DNA from: a virus
Length of the DNA stretch: 27,272 nucleotides
Virus record (IMG/VR): IMGVR_UViG_3300012954_002008
Span: 1 to 27,272 of that record
Strand: one strand, 5' to 3'
The position numbers were made by a program, and so were the translations under genes. Shown piece by piece: positions 1 to 9,722 of this stretch. The notes under the pieces were generated by a model. That model was not told the DNA's origin, did no database searches, and saw only the letters and a program-made list of their open reading frames with translations. Every line of letters starts with the position of its first letter. The first letter of the stretch is position 1.

Positions 1-2
1 CT

Positions 3-3000
3 TTTATTCCTATTGTTGGAGATACAGTACAAGATAACGACACACTTGCAACGGCAGAAGTTGCAGGAGTAGAAAAACTGTTCAATACTTTAAGACTGTG
101 GGTTAAAAATGTTAATGGTACTTGGAAGTTTGGTTCACAGAACAGCGACATTTCAAGTTTAAGTATTAACGGTGGTTCACAAGGCCAAGGCGTTGTAAGA
201 CTTGTTGGTACAATTAATACAAGACATTTAGAATCAGATACAGCAGGTCCGATTATTGTTGTAGATAGAGGAACAAACTTAACAGTAGGTTCAACAAGAA
301 CATTACAAGGATTTGAATACTGGATTTATGACAGTGTAGAACAGTCAGGTATCGCAAGAGATGCAAATCCACCAAGTAATACTAATAATGATTGGCAAAG
401 AGTTTACAATATTACTGCAAACAATGCCGGTGTTGCAAGTGCATTTACAAGACAAGGTGCATACGCAATTTTTGAAAGAAATACAAGTAATTTCTACAAC
501 TTGCATAACATTTATATTATGCCTGATGCACAAAGCAGTAGACACTTAGGTGCAAAAGTTGAAATGGTTACACACAATGACGGAACTTATACTGCTTACT
601 TGTTAAGCAAAGGTAACGGAACGTTTAATCAACCAGGCAGAATCAATGTTATAAAATATGATAGAATTAACGGTTGGATTTTAGGACAAGATGTAGATTA
701 CAAAGGCGACTTTAGTGAAACTGTAACATACAGACAAGGTGAATATGTAAAATACCTTGGATTAATTTATCAAGCACAAACAAATATTATTGCAAGTGCA
801 TGGAACGAATCAAATTGGACAGTAGTTACAGAAGGTCTTGATCTAAATGGTTACTTGCCAAATGATACAGGATTTATTATTGGTGATGATAGTGCTATTC
901 AAAACAATAACTTATATGAGTTTGGTACAGAATACGGAATTAGCAGTGATGGAGAAGTATTAGCAACTATTGTCAAGTATGGTGATGCTATAGATAGTTC
1001 CATTAATACACCGAAGTTAGCAATTTACAGAAAAGTATTAGGACACTTCCTGTTTAGTCAAGTAATTGATGCTTATGCGGCAGACATTGGCTTTGGAAGT
1101 TCTGTAACAGTTTCCAATGATGGTAGATTTGTTGCAGTAGGTGCTCCTAAATATAGCGATCAATATGTAAATCAAGGTACAGTATTCATTTACGAAAGCA
1201 TTAACGGCACATTTGAAATGGTACAACACTTAACTGGACCTAAAGGAATTGCAAATGAGAAGTTTGGTACTGTTGTTAAGTACGGAACTGATAGACTTGC
1301 AGTACATTCAGCAGGTGGTGACCTTACAAGCATTACAGAATTTGATGGAGGCATAACAGCATTTGATAATGGAACTACATTATTCAATACATCATTAATT
1401 GATACTGGTGAAGTTTTTGTTTACGAACTGTTAGGTAACAGATATGTGTATGCAGACAAGTTAGAATTTGCAGATAGCAAAGCATTATACTTTGGTAAGA
1501 CAATGTTTATTAATGGTAACCACATTTATGTTGGTATACCTTCTTACAAGAGAGATGATAACAACAGTAGAGGAACTATATTAGATTATAGATCAACTCC
1601 TAATACTAAACTATGGGAAAAAATTAGATCTGCAAGACCATTAGTTGACCTAAGTAGATTCAAAGGTATTAGTTTATACAATAAAAATACAAATCAAGTT
1701 ACAGAATATATTGACTACATTGATCCTGCACAAGGAAAAATTGCAGGAACGGCTGAAACTGAATTATCATTCAAAACAACTTATGATCCGTGTACATATA
1801 ATATAGCAACTGATACAACAGTTGTAAAAGATGAAACTATGTTTAACACAACTGACAATGTTGGTAAGTTATGGTGGGATATTGACGCTGTAAGATTTTT
1901 AAATCCATACAGCAATACAGGAAACATCTTTACTACAAGTAACACAATGAACGAAGTGTTCCCAGGAACAGAAGTTGAAGTTTATGAATGGGTTGAAAGC
2001 ACATTACTTCCAAGCGAGTGGGATGAAGAAGCAGATACAGAAACTGCTTTGGCGCAAGGTATTAGTGGTAAATCTAAATACGGTGACAATGCATACAGTA
2101 CAAGACGTGTATATGATGAAGAAGCACAGAAGTTTACAACTTTCTACTATTACTGGGTAAGAAATAAGAAAACTACTCCAGACGTACCAGGCAGAACTTT
2201 AAGTGCCGCAGATGTTCAAGAATTAATTAGAGATCCATCAGGTGCAGGACTAAAATTTGCAACTATGCTTGATAAGAATGAGTGGACTTTACATAACTTA
2301 CAAAGTTCTATCACAGGAAATGATACAGTTCTTAAGTTTGCGTATTGGAACATTAATGAAACTGACAAAAATGTACATAATCAATACAAAATTATTACAG
2401 ACGGGTTAGCAACAAGTCTTCCTAAAACAGATTTAGAATTAAAATGGTTTGATAGTTTAATTGGCTTTGATAATCAAGGCAGACCTGTTCCAGATAGACT
2501 ATTGACTGAAAGAGATAGATATGGTATTTTAAATGATCCAAGACAGTCTATCTTTGTAAACAGAATTGAAGCATTAAAACAACTTATTGAAAGAACAAAC
2601 AGTGTTCTTAAGCAAAATATATTAATTGATGACTTTGATCTAAGTGATTTCCAAAGCAATGATGCTATTCCAACTTTAGCATCAAGAAGATTTGACTCAG
2701 AGATTGACAGTGATAGAGAATTAAGTTTTGTACCAGTAGGTAGATTGAAACAAGCAACAATTAATTTAACTATCCAAGACGGTAAAATCCTAAGAGCAGA
2801 TATTACTGAACAAGGTTACGGTTATAAAACAGTACCAACAACACAAATTACATCAAACACAGGTGAAGGTGCTGTTATTGAACTTACAATGAACAATGTA
2901 GGACAGATACAAACAGCAACAGTTGTTAAGAGTGGTAATAACTATGCACAAACAGATACAATCAGAGTTAGACCGTTTACAGTTCTTACAACAATAGATG

Positions 3001-6000
3001 AAAGTTACGCTAACAAGTGGTCATTATACGAATATGTAGGTGGCGAACAAACTTGGAATAGAATTAAGAGTCAAAGATATGACGTAAAACCTTATTGGTC
3101 ATATGTTGATTGGTATGCTACAGGTTACAATGAACTAACAAAAGCAGACTTTGTAATTAATGAAACGTATGAATTAGAATCATTAGAGGATTCATTCAAC
3201 AGTATTGTTAAAATTAACAATGTAGGATCAGGCGGTTGGTTATTATTACAAAAGATTGACGATCAAGCAGATGTAGACTATACAATAAATTATAGAACTA
3301 TTGGTAGACAAAATGCAACAATACAATTATCAAAATCATTGTATGATTACAGTGAAGACTTAATTGGTTATGACTCATTTGGTTATGATGACAGTGCATT
3401 TGATATACAACCAATTGATGAAATGCGTATTATCTTAACAGCGTTAAGAGATAAAATATTTGTTGACGAACTTGCTATTGAATATAACAAATTATTCTTT
3501 GCACAAATGCGTTATATCTTATCAGAACAAAAATTTGTAGACTGGATGTTTAAAACTTCATTCATCAAAGCAAAACATAATCTTGGTAAACTAAGAAAAG
3601 ACATTACATTTAATAATGACTTCTTAGAAAGTTATGAGGAGTATGTAAAAGAAGTTAAACCATACAAATCTAAAATTAGAGAATACCTAAGTACATACGA
3701 AGGTGATGAAAAATCAGAAAACATGGTTACTGACTTTGACTTACCACCATTCTACAGCGACACAGCAGGAAGAATTGTACCACAAACAGTTAGAGTTGTT
3801 AATGATGAAATAGTAACATCATCTAACATTACAAGTTATCCAAGCAAACATTGGGTAGACAATGCAAGTTTCCAAATTAAACAGGTTGATGTTTTTGATG
3901 CAGGTAGTGGTTATGAAAATGCACCAGGAGTAGAATTTGTAGGCGGTGGCGGAACAGGAGCCAAGGCAACAGCGTATGTTGGCGGTGGTAAAATTACAGA
4001 GATTAAAATAGACAATCCAGGAACAGGTTATGTTTCTGCACCAACAGTAGTGCTTAACGGCGCAGTAGCAGATGGCGGCAAGACTGGTAGAGCAAGTGCA
4101 ATCATAGGTAATACAAATTTAAGAACTACACACATGAATGTTAAGTTTGATAGAGTTACAGGAACGTTCTTTATTACAACACTTGCTGAAACAGAAACGT
4201 TTGTAGGTACAGGTGGCAAATATAACTTTAAGTTAAAATGGCCAATGGATATTAAGAGCGACCAAGTAACAATTACAGTTGGCGGATCAGAAGTATTACA
4301 AAGCGGATACACAGTTTCAAACATTGACGACAGTGTAGGTAGAACACATGGACGTAAAATAGGACAAGTTACATTTACAAATCCTCCTGCTAACAACAGT
4401 GCAATATCAGTTTCTTACAGAAAAGACATTTCAATGTTAACTGCACAGGATAGAATTAACTTATTCTACAATCCAACTACAGGAATGTTAGCAAATGACC
4501 TTGGACAATTATTAGACGGTATTGACTACGGTGGAGTTCAAGTTAAGAGTTTTGACTTTGGTGGCGGTTCAGGTTGGAGTGCAGAAGGTTGGTTCACAGG
4601 TGCATATGATTCATACGATAATACATACGAAGATGAAGTAATACGTTTAGACGGAAGTACAATTAGTGTAACACTTTCTAAGCCATTAGAAAATGGTGTT
4701 GAATATAATGTTTACTTGAATGGCACAAGAATTGATGATCCAAACTTCCCAGGTAGTCCAACTAATCCAAATGCAAGATGTACTACACTTACTGGTGACG
4801 GAACAACAACAACTATATTCCTTGACAATGATGGATTAGATATTAATGGTGCTAATAGTCCAAGCAATGGCGATGTCTTGATATTTAGAAAAAATACAAG
4901 TGATGGTTCTTTTGTTCCTGATCCAAGAGCATATGACACATTAGTTACAGGCGGCGACTTGGCATACTCAAGTGCAACAGGTATTAATCCAGAAGATATT
5001 AATATTGACGGTGACGGATTTGTAACACAATTAACAAGTAAAGGTCCGGAAGAACAAGTTCCAGGACAAGTACTTGATACTCTTGATATGAAAATTTATG
5101 ATAGAGTAGGAAGTGGTGCAAGTATTATAGAAAGCACATCATACATTGGTAATGGTGGAAAAACAGTATTCAAGTATAACGGTCAACCGCAAAGCAAAGA
5201 TGCATTAATTGTTAAGATTGATAATATCATTCAATTACAATCTGCATACACAGTTGATTACAAAAACAAAACTATTACAATGACTGCACCAGCATTGAAC
5301 GCAAGAGTAAACATTATTACAATGAGTGGTAACGGTGATAAGATTCTTGACTTAGATACATTTACAGGTGACGGATCAACAATACAGTTTGTTACAAATG
5401 TTGACTGGAGAGAAGACATTAATAGTATTGTAACTGTTAACGGAGAGAAACCTTCTTACGTATTAGAAACTACAGACAGTTCATACGATACTGCCAACAA
5501 AGCAGTAATTACATTTGGTGCGGCACCGGCGGCTGACGCAGTAATTAACTTTGGAATATATGCAAGTGATGCCCAAACATTTAGTGAAATTAAAACAGAC
5601 AACTTGGTTGCAGATGGAAGTAGTGCGTCATACGAATTAAGTGTGACACCATTCAGTAGTTTACCTGCAAGTCATAATATAATTGTTAGAGTTGGTGACA
5701 ACATTCTAAACGCAGGTTACAATGAATCATTTATAATTGACAACAGAGTAGAATATCAATTACGTAACTGGCAACAACCAGGAGGTACATTAGGTGCTGA
5801 TGATATTATTGTATTACTAAATGGTAATCAATTAACATATACTTCAGACTTTATTTTCCGTCCAGCAAACTCAAGTATTGAAATATTTGAGAACGTTGCA
5901 ATCCCAGGTGCTAAACTTGATATATTTGTAACAACAGATGGTGAATATACTGTTAGCGGTAACGTTATAACATTAGATACTGTTCCAGCAATAGATACTA

Positions 6001-7019
6001 AGATTAAAGTTACACACTTTAGTAAACACGATGTACAACAGATTGATCGTAAGAACTTTGATATTGTTACAAGAACTACTATTGACTTTGAAAGTGCGGC
6101 AGACATTGAGTACAATCACTTACTTGCAGGATTAATTAAACTTGAAAGACAAACAGTTGATGCTGAATATGTATGGATTGTTGTAAACGGTAAGTTACAA
6201 ACACCAAGTGTTGATTACAAAGTTACAGATGATCAGTTATTTGTAAGAATGGCTAACCCATTAAATGCAAATGATGTTGTTGAGATTATACAGTTTGCTG
6301 AAACAGGACCAACAGTTAGCAAGTTTGGTTGGAGAGTATTCAAAGATATGCTCAATAGAACAGTATATAAACGTCTTGGAGATAACAATAAATATAGACT
6401 AATACAAGATCTTAAGCCGTTTGATAAAGAAATTAAAGTAGATAACCCAGATAGTATGTTTATTCCAGATAAAACTACCAATACTCCGGGTGTTATTTTC
6501 CTTAACGGTGAACGTATTGAGTATATGGTTAAGGACGGAAACAGTTTAACACAGTTACGTAGAGGTACTTTTGGTACTGGTGTTAAAGATTTACACGAAA
6601 CAGGTGCTGAGATCTTTGATCAAGGCTTCCAACAAACTGTTCCATATCAGGATCAGACACTGGTAAACACATATATTGGTGATGGAAGTACAACAGATTA
6701 CTTGTTAGATTGGACACCAAGCAAGGGTGTTGATGAGTTTGAAGTGTTTGCAGGCGGAAAACGTCTGAGAAAACGTAGTATTGCTATGTTTGACCCAACA
6801 GTTGGTCAAGATAGTCCAGAAGGTGATATTACAGCACAAGCAGAATTTAGTGTTTCTGGTAACACATTAACATTAAATACAGCACCAGCGGACGGTGTTA
6901 GGGTAACAGTAATCAGAAAAGTTGGAAAAACTTGGAATGATAAAGGAAAAACATTAGGAAAGACAAAAAATGCAATAGCACAGTTCTTAAGAGCTGAAGA
7001 GGTTGACTTACCTAAATAA
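3..7019 (+). CDS. Giant virion structural protein, 5' end outside window
   Basis: The frame is open from the left edge to TAA at 7017-7019, giving at least 2338 residues. The TTG at 501 is only an internal codon. From left to right I see: a segment at about 700-840 resembling a type 5/12 carbohydrate-binding fold (YRQGEYVKYLGLIYQA, then a conserved Trp); FG-GAP-like propeller repeats at about 930-1590 (FGSSV..DGRFVAVGAP..GTVFIYE, FGKTMF..IYVGIPSY); Gly-rich GxGY..AP beta units at about 2750-2980 and 3900-4070; a helical domain at about 3420-3760; then several copies of a 70-100 residue beta module (GDGST..F..VNG..YTV..ITF..AP) from about 4200 to 6930. An RRGTFGTG motif near 6560 recalls phage tail proteins. 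It is probably a tail or baseplate-associated fibre or spike acting on the outside of the virion; its T4 equivalent is unclear. The composition is ordinary for the window. Confidence 0.85.
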   Translation, partial: FIPIVGDTVQDNDTLATAEVAGVEKLFNTLRLWVKNVNGTWKFGSQNSDISSLSINGGSQGQGVVRLVGTINTRHLESDTAGPIIVVDRGTNLTVGSTRTLQGFEYWIYDSVEQSGIARDANPPSNTNNDWQRVYNITANNAGVASAFTRQGAYAIFERNTSNFYNLHNIYIMPDAQSSRHLGAKVEMVTHNDGTYTAYLLSKGNGTFNQPGRINVIKYDRINGWILGQDVDYKGDFSETVTYRQGEYVKYLGLIYQAQTNIIASAWNESNWTVVTEGLDLNGYLPNDTGFIIGDDSAIQNNNLYEFGTEYGISSDGEVLATIVKYGDAIDSSINTPKLAIYRKVLGHFLFSQVIDAYAADIGFGSSVTVSNDGRFVAVGAPKYSDQYVNQGTVFIYESINGTFEMVQHLTGPKGIANEKFGTVVKYGTDRLAVHSAGGDLTSITEFDGGITAFDNGTTLFNTSLIDTGEVFVYELLGNRYVYADKLEFADSKALYFGKTMFINGNHIYVGIPSYKRDDNNSRGTILDYRSTPNTKLWEKIRSARPLVDLSRFKGISLYNKNTNQVTEYIDYIDPAQGKIAGTAETELSFKTTYDPCTYNIATDTTVVKDETMFNTTDNVGKLWWDIDAVRFLNPYSNTGNIFTTSNTMNEVFPGTEVEVYEWVESTLLPSEWDEEADTETALAQGISGKSKYGDNAYSTRRVYDEEAQKFTTFYYYWVRNKKTTPDVPGRTLSAADVQELIRDPSGAGLKFATMLDKNEWTLHNLQSSITGNDTVLKFAYWNINETDKNVHNQYKIITDGLATSLPKTDLELKWFDSLIGFDNQGRPVPDRLLTERDRYGILNDPRQSIFVNRIEALKQLIERTNSVLKQNILIDDFDLSDFQSNDAIPTLASRRFDSEIDSDRELSFVPVGRLKQATINLTIQDGKILRADITEQGYGYKTVPTTQITSNTGEGAVIELTMNNVGQIQTATVVKSGNNYAQTDTIRVRPFTVLTTIDESYANKWSLYEYVGGEQTWNRIKSQRYDVKPYWSYVDWYATGYNELTKADFVINETYELESLEDSFNSIVKINNVGSGGWLLLQKIDDQADVDYTINYRTIGRQNATIQLSKSLYDYSEDLIGYDSFGYDDSAFDIQPIDEMRIILTALRDKIFVDELAIEYNKLFFAQMRYILSEQKFVDWMFKTSFIKAKHNLGKLRKDITFNNDFLESYEEYVKEVKPYKSKIREYLSTYEGDEKSENMVTDFDLPPFYSDTAGRIVPQTVRVVNDEIVTSSNITSYPSKHWVDNASFQIKQVDVFDAGSGYENAPGVEFVGGGGTGAKATAYVGGGKITEIKIDNPGTGYVSAPTVVLNGAVADGGKTGRASAIIGNTNLRTTHMNVKFDRVTGTFFITTLAETETFVGTGGKYNFKLKWPMDIKSDQVTITVGGSEVLQSGYTVSNIDDSVGRTHGRKIGQVTFTNPPANNSAISVSYRKDISMLTAQDRINLFYNPTTGMLANDLGQLLDGIDYGGVQVKSFDFGGGSGWSAEGWFTGAYDSYDNTYEDEVIRLDGSTISVTLSKPLENGVEYNVYLNGTRIDDPNFPGSPTNPNARCTTLTGDGTTTTIFLDNDGLDINGANSPSNGDVLIFRKNTSDGSFVPDPRAYDTLVTGGDLAYSSATGINPEDINIDGDGFVTQLTSKGPEEQVPGQVLDTLDMKIYDRVGSGASIIESTSYIGNGGKTVFKYNGQPQSKDALIVKIDNIIQLQSAYTVDYKNKTITMTAPALNARVNIITMSGNGDKILDLDTFTGDGSTIQFVTNVDWREDINSIVTVNGEKPSYVLETTDSSYDTANKAVITFGAAPAADAVINFGIYASDAQTFSEIKTDNLVADGSSASYELSVTPFSSLPASHNIIVRVGDNILNAGYNESFIIDNRVEYQLRNWQQPGGTLGADDIIVLLNGNQLTYTSDFIFRPANSSIEIFENVAIPGAKLDIFVTTDGEYTVSGNVITLDTVPAIDTKIKVTHFSKHDVQQIDRKNFDIVTRTTIDFESAADIEYNHLLAGLIKLERQTVDAEYVWIVVNGKLQTPSVDYKVTDDQLFVRMANPLNANDVVEIIQFAETGPTVSKFGWRVFKDMLNRTVYKRLGDNNKYRLIQDLKPFDKEIKVDNPDSMFIPDKTTNTPGVIFLNGERIEYMVKDGNSLTQLRRGTFGTGVKDLHETGAEIFDQGFQQTVPYQDQTLVNTYIGDGSTTDYLLDWTPSKGVDEFEVFAGGKRLRKRSIAMFDPTVGQDSPEGDITAQAEFSVSGNTLTLNTAPADGVRVTVIRKVGKTWNDKGKTLGKTKNAIAQFLRAEEVDLPK

Positions 7020-7022
7020 ATA
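7015..7022 (+). promoter_or_regulatory. T4-type late promoter element, AATAAATA (7/8)
   Basis: AATAAATA matches the T4 late consensus TATAAATA at seven of eight positions and overlaps the stop codon of the giant protein. If T4 spacing holds (element at -13 to -6), the transcript starts near 7028, giving a leader of about 13 nt. That leader contains an AGGA ribosome-binding site at 7030-7033, seven bases before ATG 7041. AT-rich DNA gives near matches by chance; the position between two genes is what supports this one. Confidence 0.5.
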
Positions 7023-7040
7023 CAAATGTAGGAAACATAA

Positions 7041-7655
7041 ATGACAGATAACATATTAGACAAAAACGGAGTGTTAGTGCAAGGTCACATTAAGATCTTT
7101 AACCCCGAAACGGACGAAATTTTCATTGATAAACGCAATGCAATTCACTATGAGAATATGAGTATTGCTTTGGCAGAATCCCTTGCAAACGCAGGACAGG
7201 GATTTGTGTACGAAATGGCGTTTGGAAATGGTGGTACAAGTGTTGATCCTACAGGCATTATTACATACCTAACTCCAAATAGCACAGGTACAAACGCAAG
7301 TTTATACAACCAAACATATAAGAAGATTGTTGATGATCAAAGCGTAAACAACGTTGATCCAAACAGAAACAAAATTGAAACAAGGCACGTTACTGGTACT
7401 AACTACACAGACATTATTGTACAGTGTTTGTTAGACTACGGTGAGCCAAGTGGACAAGAAGCAAATGACACAGCAACAGATACTGAAAACCAGTATGTGT
7501 TTGACGAATTAGGATTATTAAGTTACAGTCCAACAGGACAAGGTAGATTATTAACACACGTTGTATTCCACCCTGTACAAAAATCATTGAATAGATTAAT
7601 TCAAATTGATTACACTGTTAGAGTACAAAGTTTAACTGGTTACAACGAGGGATAA
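7041..7655 (+). CDS. Phage virion structural protein, 204 aa
   Basis: A soluble, beta-rich protein with no signal peptide or membrane segment. The N-terminus (about residues 10-35) reads as a beta-hairpin (HIKIFNPETDEIFIDKRNAIHYENM). The C-terminal part has a pattern I associate with conserved small structural proteins of marine T4-like phages: FDELGL, then LLTHVVFHPVQKSLNR, then a beta strand ending in YTVRVQSL. The start is supported by AGGA seven bases upstream and by a late-promoter-like element at 7015-7022. It lies between the giant protein and the fibres and ends three bases before the next gene, so it is probably a baseplate or fibre-attachment component. That family memory is unverified and I cannot name a T4 gene. 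Confidence 0.75.
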   Translation: MTDNILDKNGVLVQGHIKIFNPETDEIFIDKRNAIHYENMSIALAESLANAGQGFVYEMAFGNGGTSVDPTGIITYLTPNSTGTNASLYNQTYKKIVDDQSVNNVDPNRNKIETRHVTGTNYTDIIVQCLLDYGEPSGQEANDTATDTENQYVFDELGLLSYSPTGQGRLLTHVVFHPVQKSLNRLIQIDYTVRVQSLTGYNEG

Positions 7656-7658
7656 TAG

Positions 7659-9722
7659 ATGGCATATACTATTAACTATACCGACATTACTAATAAGGGT
7701 AGTATTGCTATCGAGGATAACACTACCGATACATCTACTTCATTACAGATTCCAGGTAGGTTTACAACAGATTACGGTGCGTTAATTGGTCAAAACTTTT
7801 TACAACTATTAGAAAACTTTAGTAATAGTTCAGCACCAGCAAGACCAGTTGAAGGACAACTATGGTATGATACTTCCATTGGTATTAACATTCTTAAAAT
7901 TTATGATGGTACTAACTGGATTGAAGCCGGCGGATTAAAACGTGGCGACTCAGCACCAGACGTAGCAAATTCAGTTGCAGGTGACTTATGGACAGATACA
8001 GATAACCAACAGTTATATTTGTTTACAGGTTCAGGTTGGATTTTAGTAGGTCCAGAATTTAGTGATGGATTAGCGGCAGGTGTAAGACCAGCAACTATCA
8101 CAGGTACTGACAATATTAATTACACAGCATTGAAAGTTGAGATTGGCGGTAAGGTTGTTGCAATTTATGCCACAAGTGCATTTACTCCAAAGGCAACCAT
8201 TGCAGGCTTTTCAACAGTAAATCCAGGATTTAATTTAAGTTCAGCAGATATTACAGGTGCAGGCGTAGGAAAATATTACGGTGTATCAGAGAAAGCAGAA
8301 AACTTAATTGTAGGTTCAACTACAGTAGCGGCATCAAACTTTTTAAGAGGTGACGTTGCAAGTATTTCAAATGCAAGTTTACAAATTAAAAATAACATAG
8401 GTGTTAGCATTGGTAGTGATGCTGTTGTTCAAATAGGTATTGAAGGACAGAATGCTATTATCTCAAATAATACATCAGGTGCAAACATTGATTTAAGAGT
8501 TAACAATGCAGGAAACTTACAACCTGTATTAAGAATTGACTCAACACAAAAAGTTGGTATTAACAACTTATCGCCAGCAGAAGCATTAGACGTAACAGGT
8601 AATGCTATTGTATCAAACAATCTTGTTATTAATGGTATTGCAGAAGCAGTTAACACTGGAACAGGTGCAATTACTACAACAGGTGGTATTGGTATTGCAA
8701 AGAGTGCGAGAATAGGAAACAGTTTAGAAGTAGGTGGTACAACTACATTAGGTGATACAGTATTACCAGACACTTCAAACACAGTTAACATTGGTAGTTC
8801 AACATTAAAGTTTGCAGAAATTAATGCAAACACTGTAAAAGCAAACTTGGTAGGTAACGTAACTGGTACAGTTACAGGACGTTCAGGAAGTTCAGATAAA
8901 CTTGCTTCAAGAACAACATTCCAAATTTCAGGTGATGTTACAGCACCGCCAGTTATTTTTGACGGACAATATAGTGCGCCAGGCGAAACTACACTTGTTA
9001 AAGAATTTGATATTAGTATCAACAGTACATTTATTACAAACAAAGAATCAGTACCAACATCAAGATTTGATGACGAATTCCTTGTTAACAGAGTTAACGA
9101 TGAAAACGGTAGTGGAACAGGTATTAAGAAACTTTCAAGAAGTAACTTGTTTAGTGCTTTACCAGTTAACCCAGTTGGACTTATTACACCATATGCAGGT
9201 AATGCCGCAACAGTGGCATTATTAAATGGTTGGTTGTTATGTGATGGTAGTGAAGTGTTTATTGTTGATTGGCCAGAACTTTATGATGTTATTGGTACAT
9301 CATTCAAGGCTAATCCTGCATTAGGTAAATTTGCGTTACCAGACTTACGTGGTAGATTCCCACTTGGTATGGATAACATGGGTACAACAGCAGGACCGGC
9401 AAACAGAGTTACAGATGAAAACGCTGATACGATTGGTGGAACAGCAGGTGTTGAGAAGAAACAAATTCAAGTTGACGAACTACCAGAACACGAACACGAT
9501 ATGCGTGGACCAAGTGGAACACAATATTACGCAACAAGAGATGTACAAGGTGCACCAGTAGATGCAGATGCTACAGTGGCAGACGCACCGCAAGGTACAG
9601 ATGCAGGACAAAAGTTTCCATTCTCAGGTGGAGTGGTAAGCAACACAGCAGTTGGGCAAGACTTTAATGTAATGAACCCGTACTTGGCAATTAACTATCT
9701 AATTTATGCGGGGGCAAAATAA
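7659..9722 (+). CDS. Tail fibre with C-terminal phage tail-collar domain, 687 aa
   Basis: Residues 1-130 form the module shared with the next two genes: MAY-INxTD start, QNFLQLLENF, then GQLWYDT..LKIYDGTNW near 66 and a second copy GDLWTDT..LYLFTGSGW..VGP near 108. The middle (about 140-500) is a repetitive beta-rich shaft with Gly, Asn, Thr and Val in short strands. About residues 504-575 are a clear phage tail-collar domain: PVGLITPYAG, GWLLCDGSEV, FALPDLRGRFPLGMD. A HEHD motif near 611 and the ending NPYLAINYLIYAG are typical of collar-domain fibres, including T4 short tail fibre gp12. The protein probably trimerises and binds the host surface. A GAGGG ribosome-binding site lies just upstream; the gene overlaps the next by one base. 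Confidence 0.9.
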   Translation: MAYTINYTDITNKGSIAIEDNTTDTSTSLQIPGRFTTDYGALIGQNFLQLLENFSNSSAPARPVEGQLWYDTSIGINILKIYDGTNWIEAGGLKRGDSAPDVANSVAGDLWTDTDNQQLYLFTGSGWILVGPEFSDGLAAGVRPATITGTDNINYTALKVEIGGKVVAIYATSAFTPKATIAGFSTVNPGFNLSSADITGAGVGKYYGVSEKAENLIVGSTTVAASNFLRGDVASISNASLQIKNNIGVSIGSDAVVQIGIEGQNAIISNNTSGANIDLRVNNAGNLQPVLRIDSTQKVGINNLSPAEALDVTGNAIVSNNLVINGIAEAVNTGTGAITTTGGIGIAKSARIGNSLEVGGTTTLGDTVLPDTSNTVNIGSSTLKFAEINANTVKANLVGNVTGTVTGRSGSSDKLASRTTFQISGDVTAPPVIFDGQYSAPGETTLVKEFDISINSTFITNKESVPTSRFDDEFLVNRVNDENGSGTGIKKLSRSNLFSALPVNPVGLITPYAGNAATVALLNGWLLCDGSEVFIVDWPELYDVIGTSFKANPALGKFALPDLRGRFPLGMDNMGTTAGPANRVTDENADTIGGTAGVEKKQIQVDELPEHEHDMRGPSGTQYYATRDVQGAPVDADATVADAPQGTDAGQKFPFSGGVVSNTAVGQDFNVMNPYLAINYLIYAGAK

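Noticed and set aside
501-503. TTG as start codon of the giant protein
   Set aside because: The same frame is open from position 3, and the upstream 166 residues look like the same kind of protein, so 501 is an internal leucine.
4028-4396. Open minus-strand frame of 122 codons opposite the giant protein
   Set aside because: Antisense to a continuous structural gene, low-complexity translation.
6387-6394. AATAAATA inside the giant protein gene
   Set aside because: Mid-gene in coding sequence with no gene start nearby; expected by chance in AT-rich DNA.
8429-9043. Open minus-strand frame of 204 codons opposite the first fibre
   Set aside because: Fully antisense to a well-supported fibre gene. 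The hydrophobic repetitive translation is the mirror of Thr/Asn/Gly-rich codons; no ribosome-binding site was seen.
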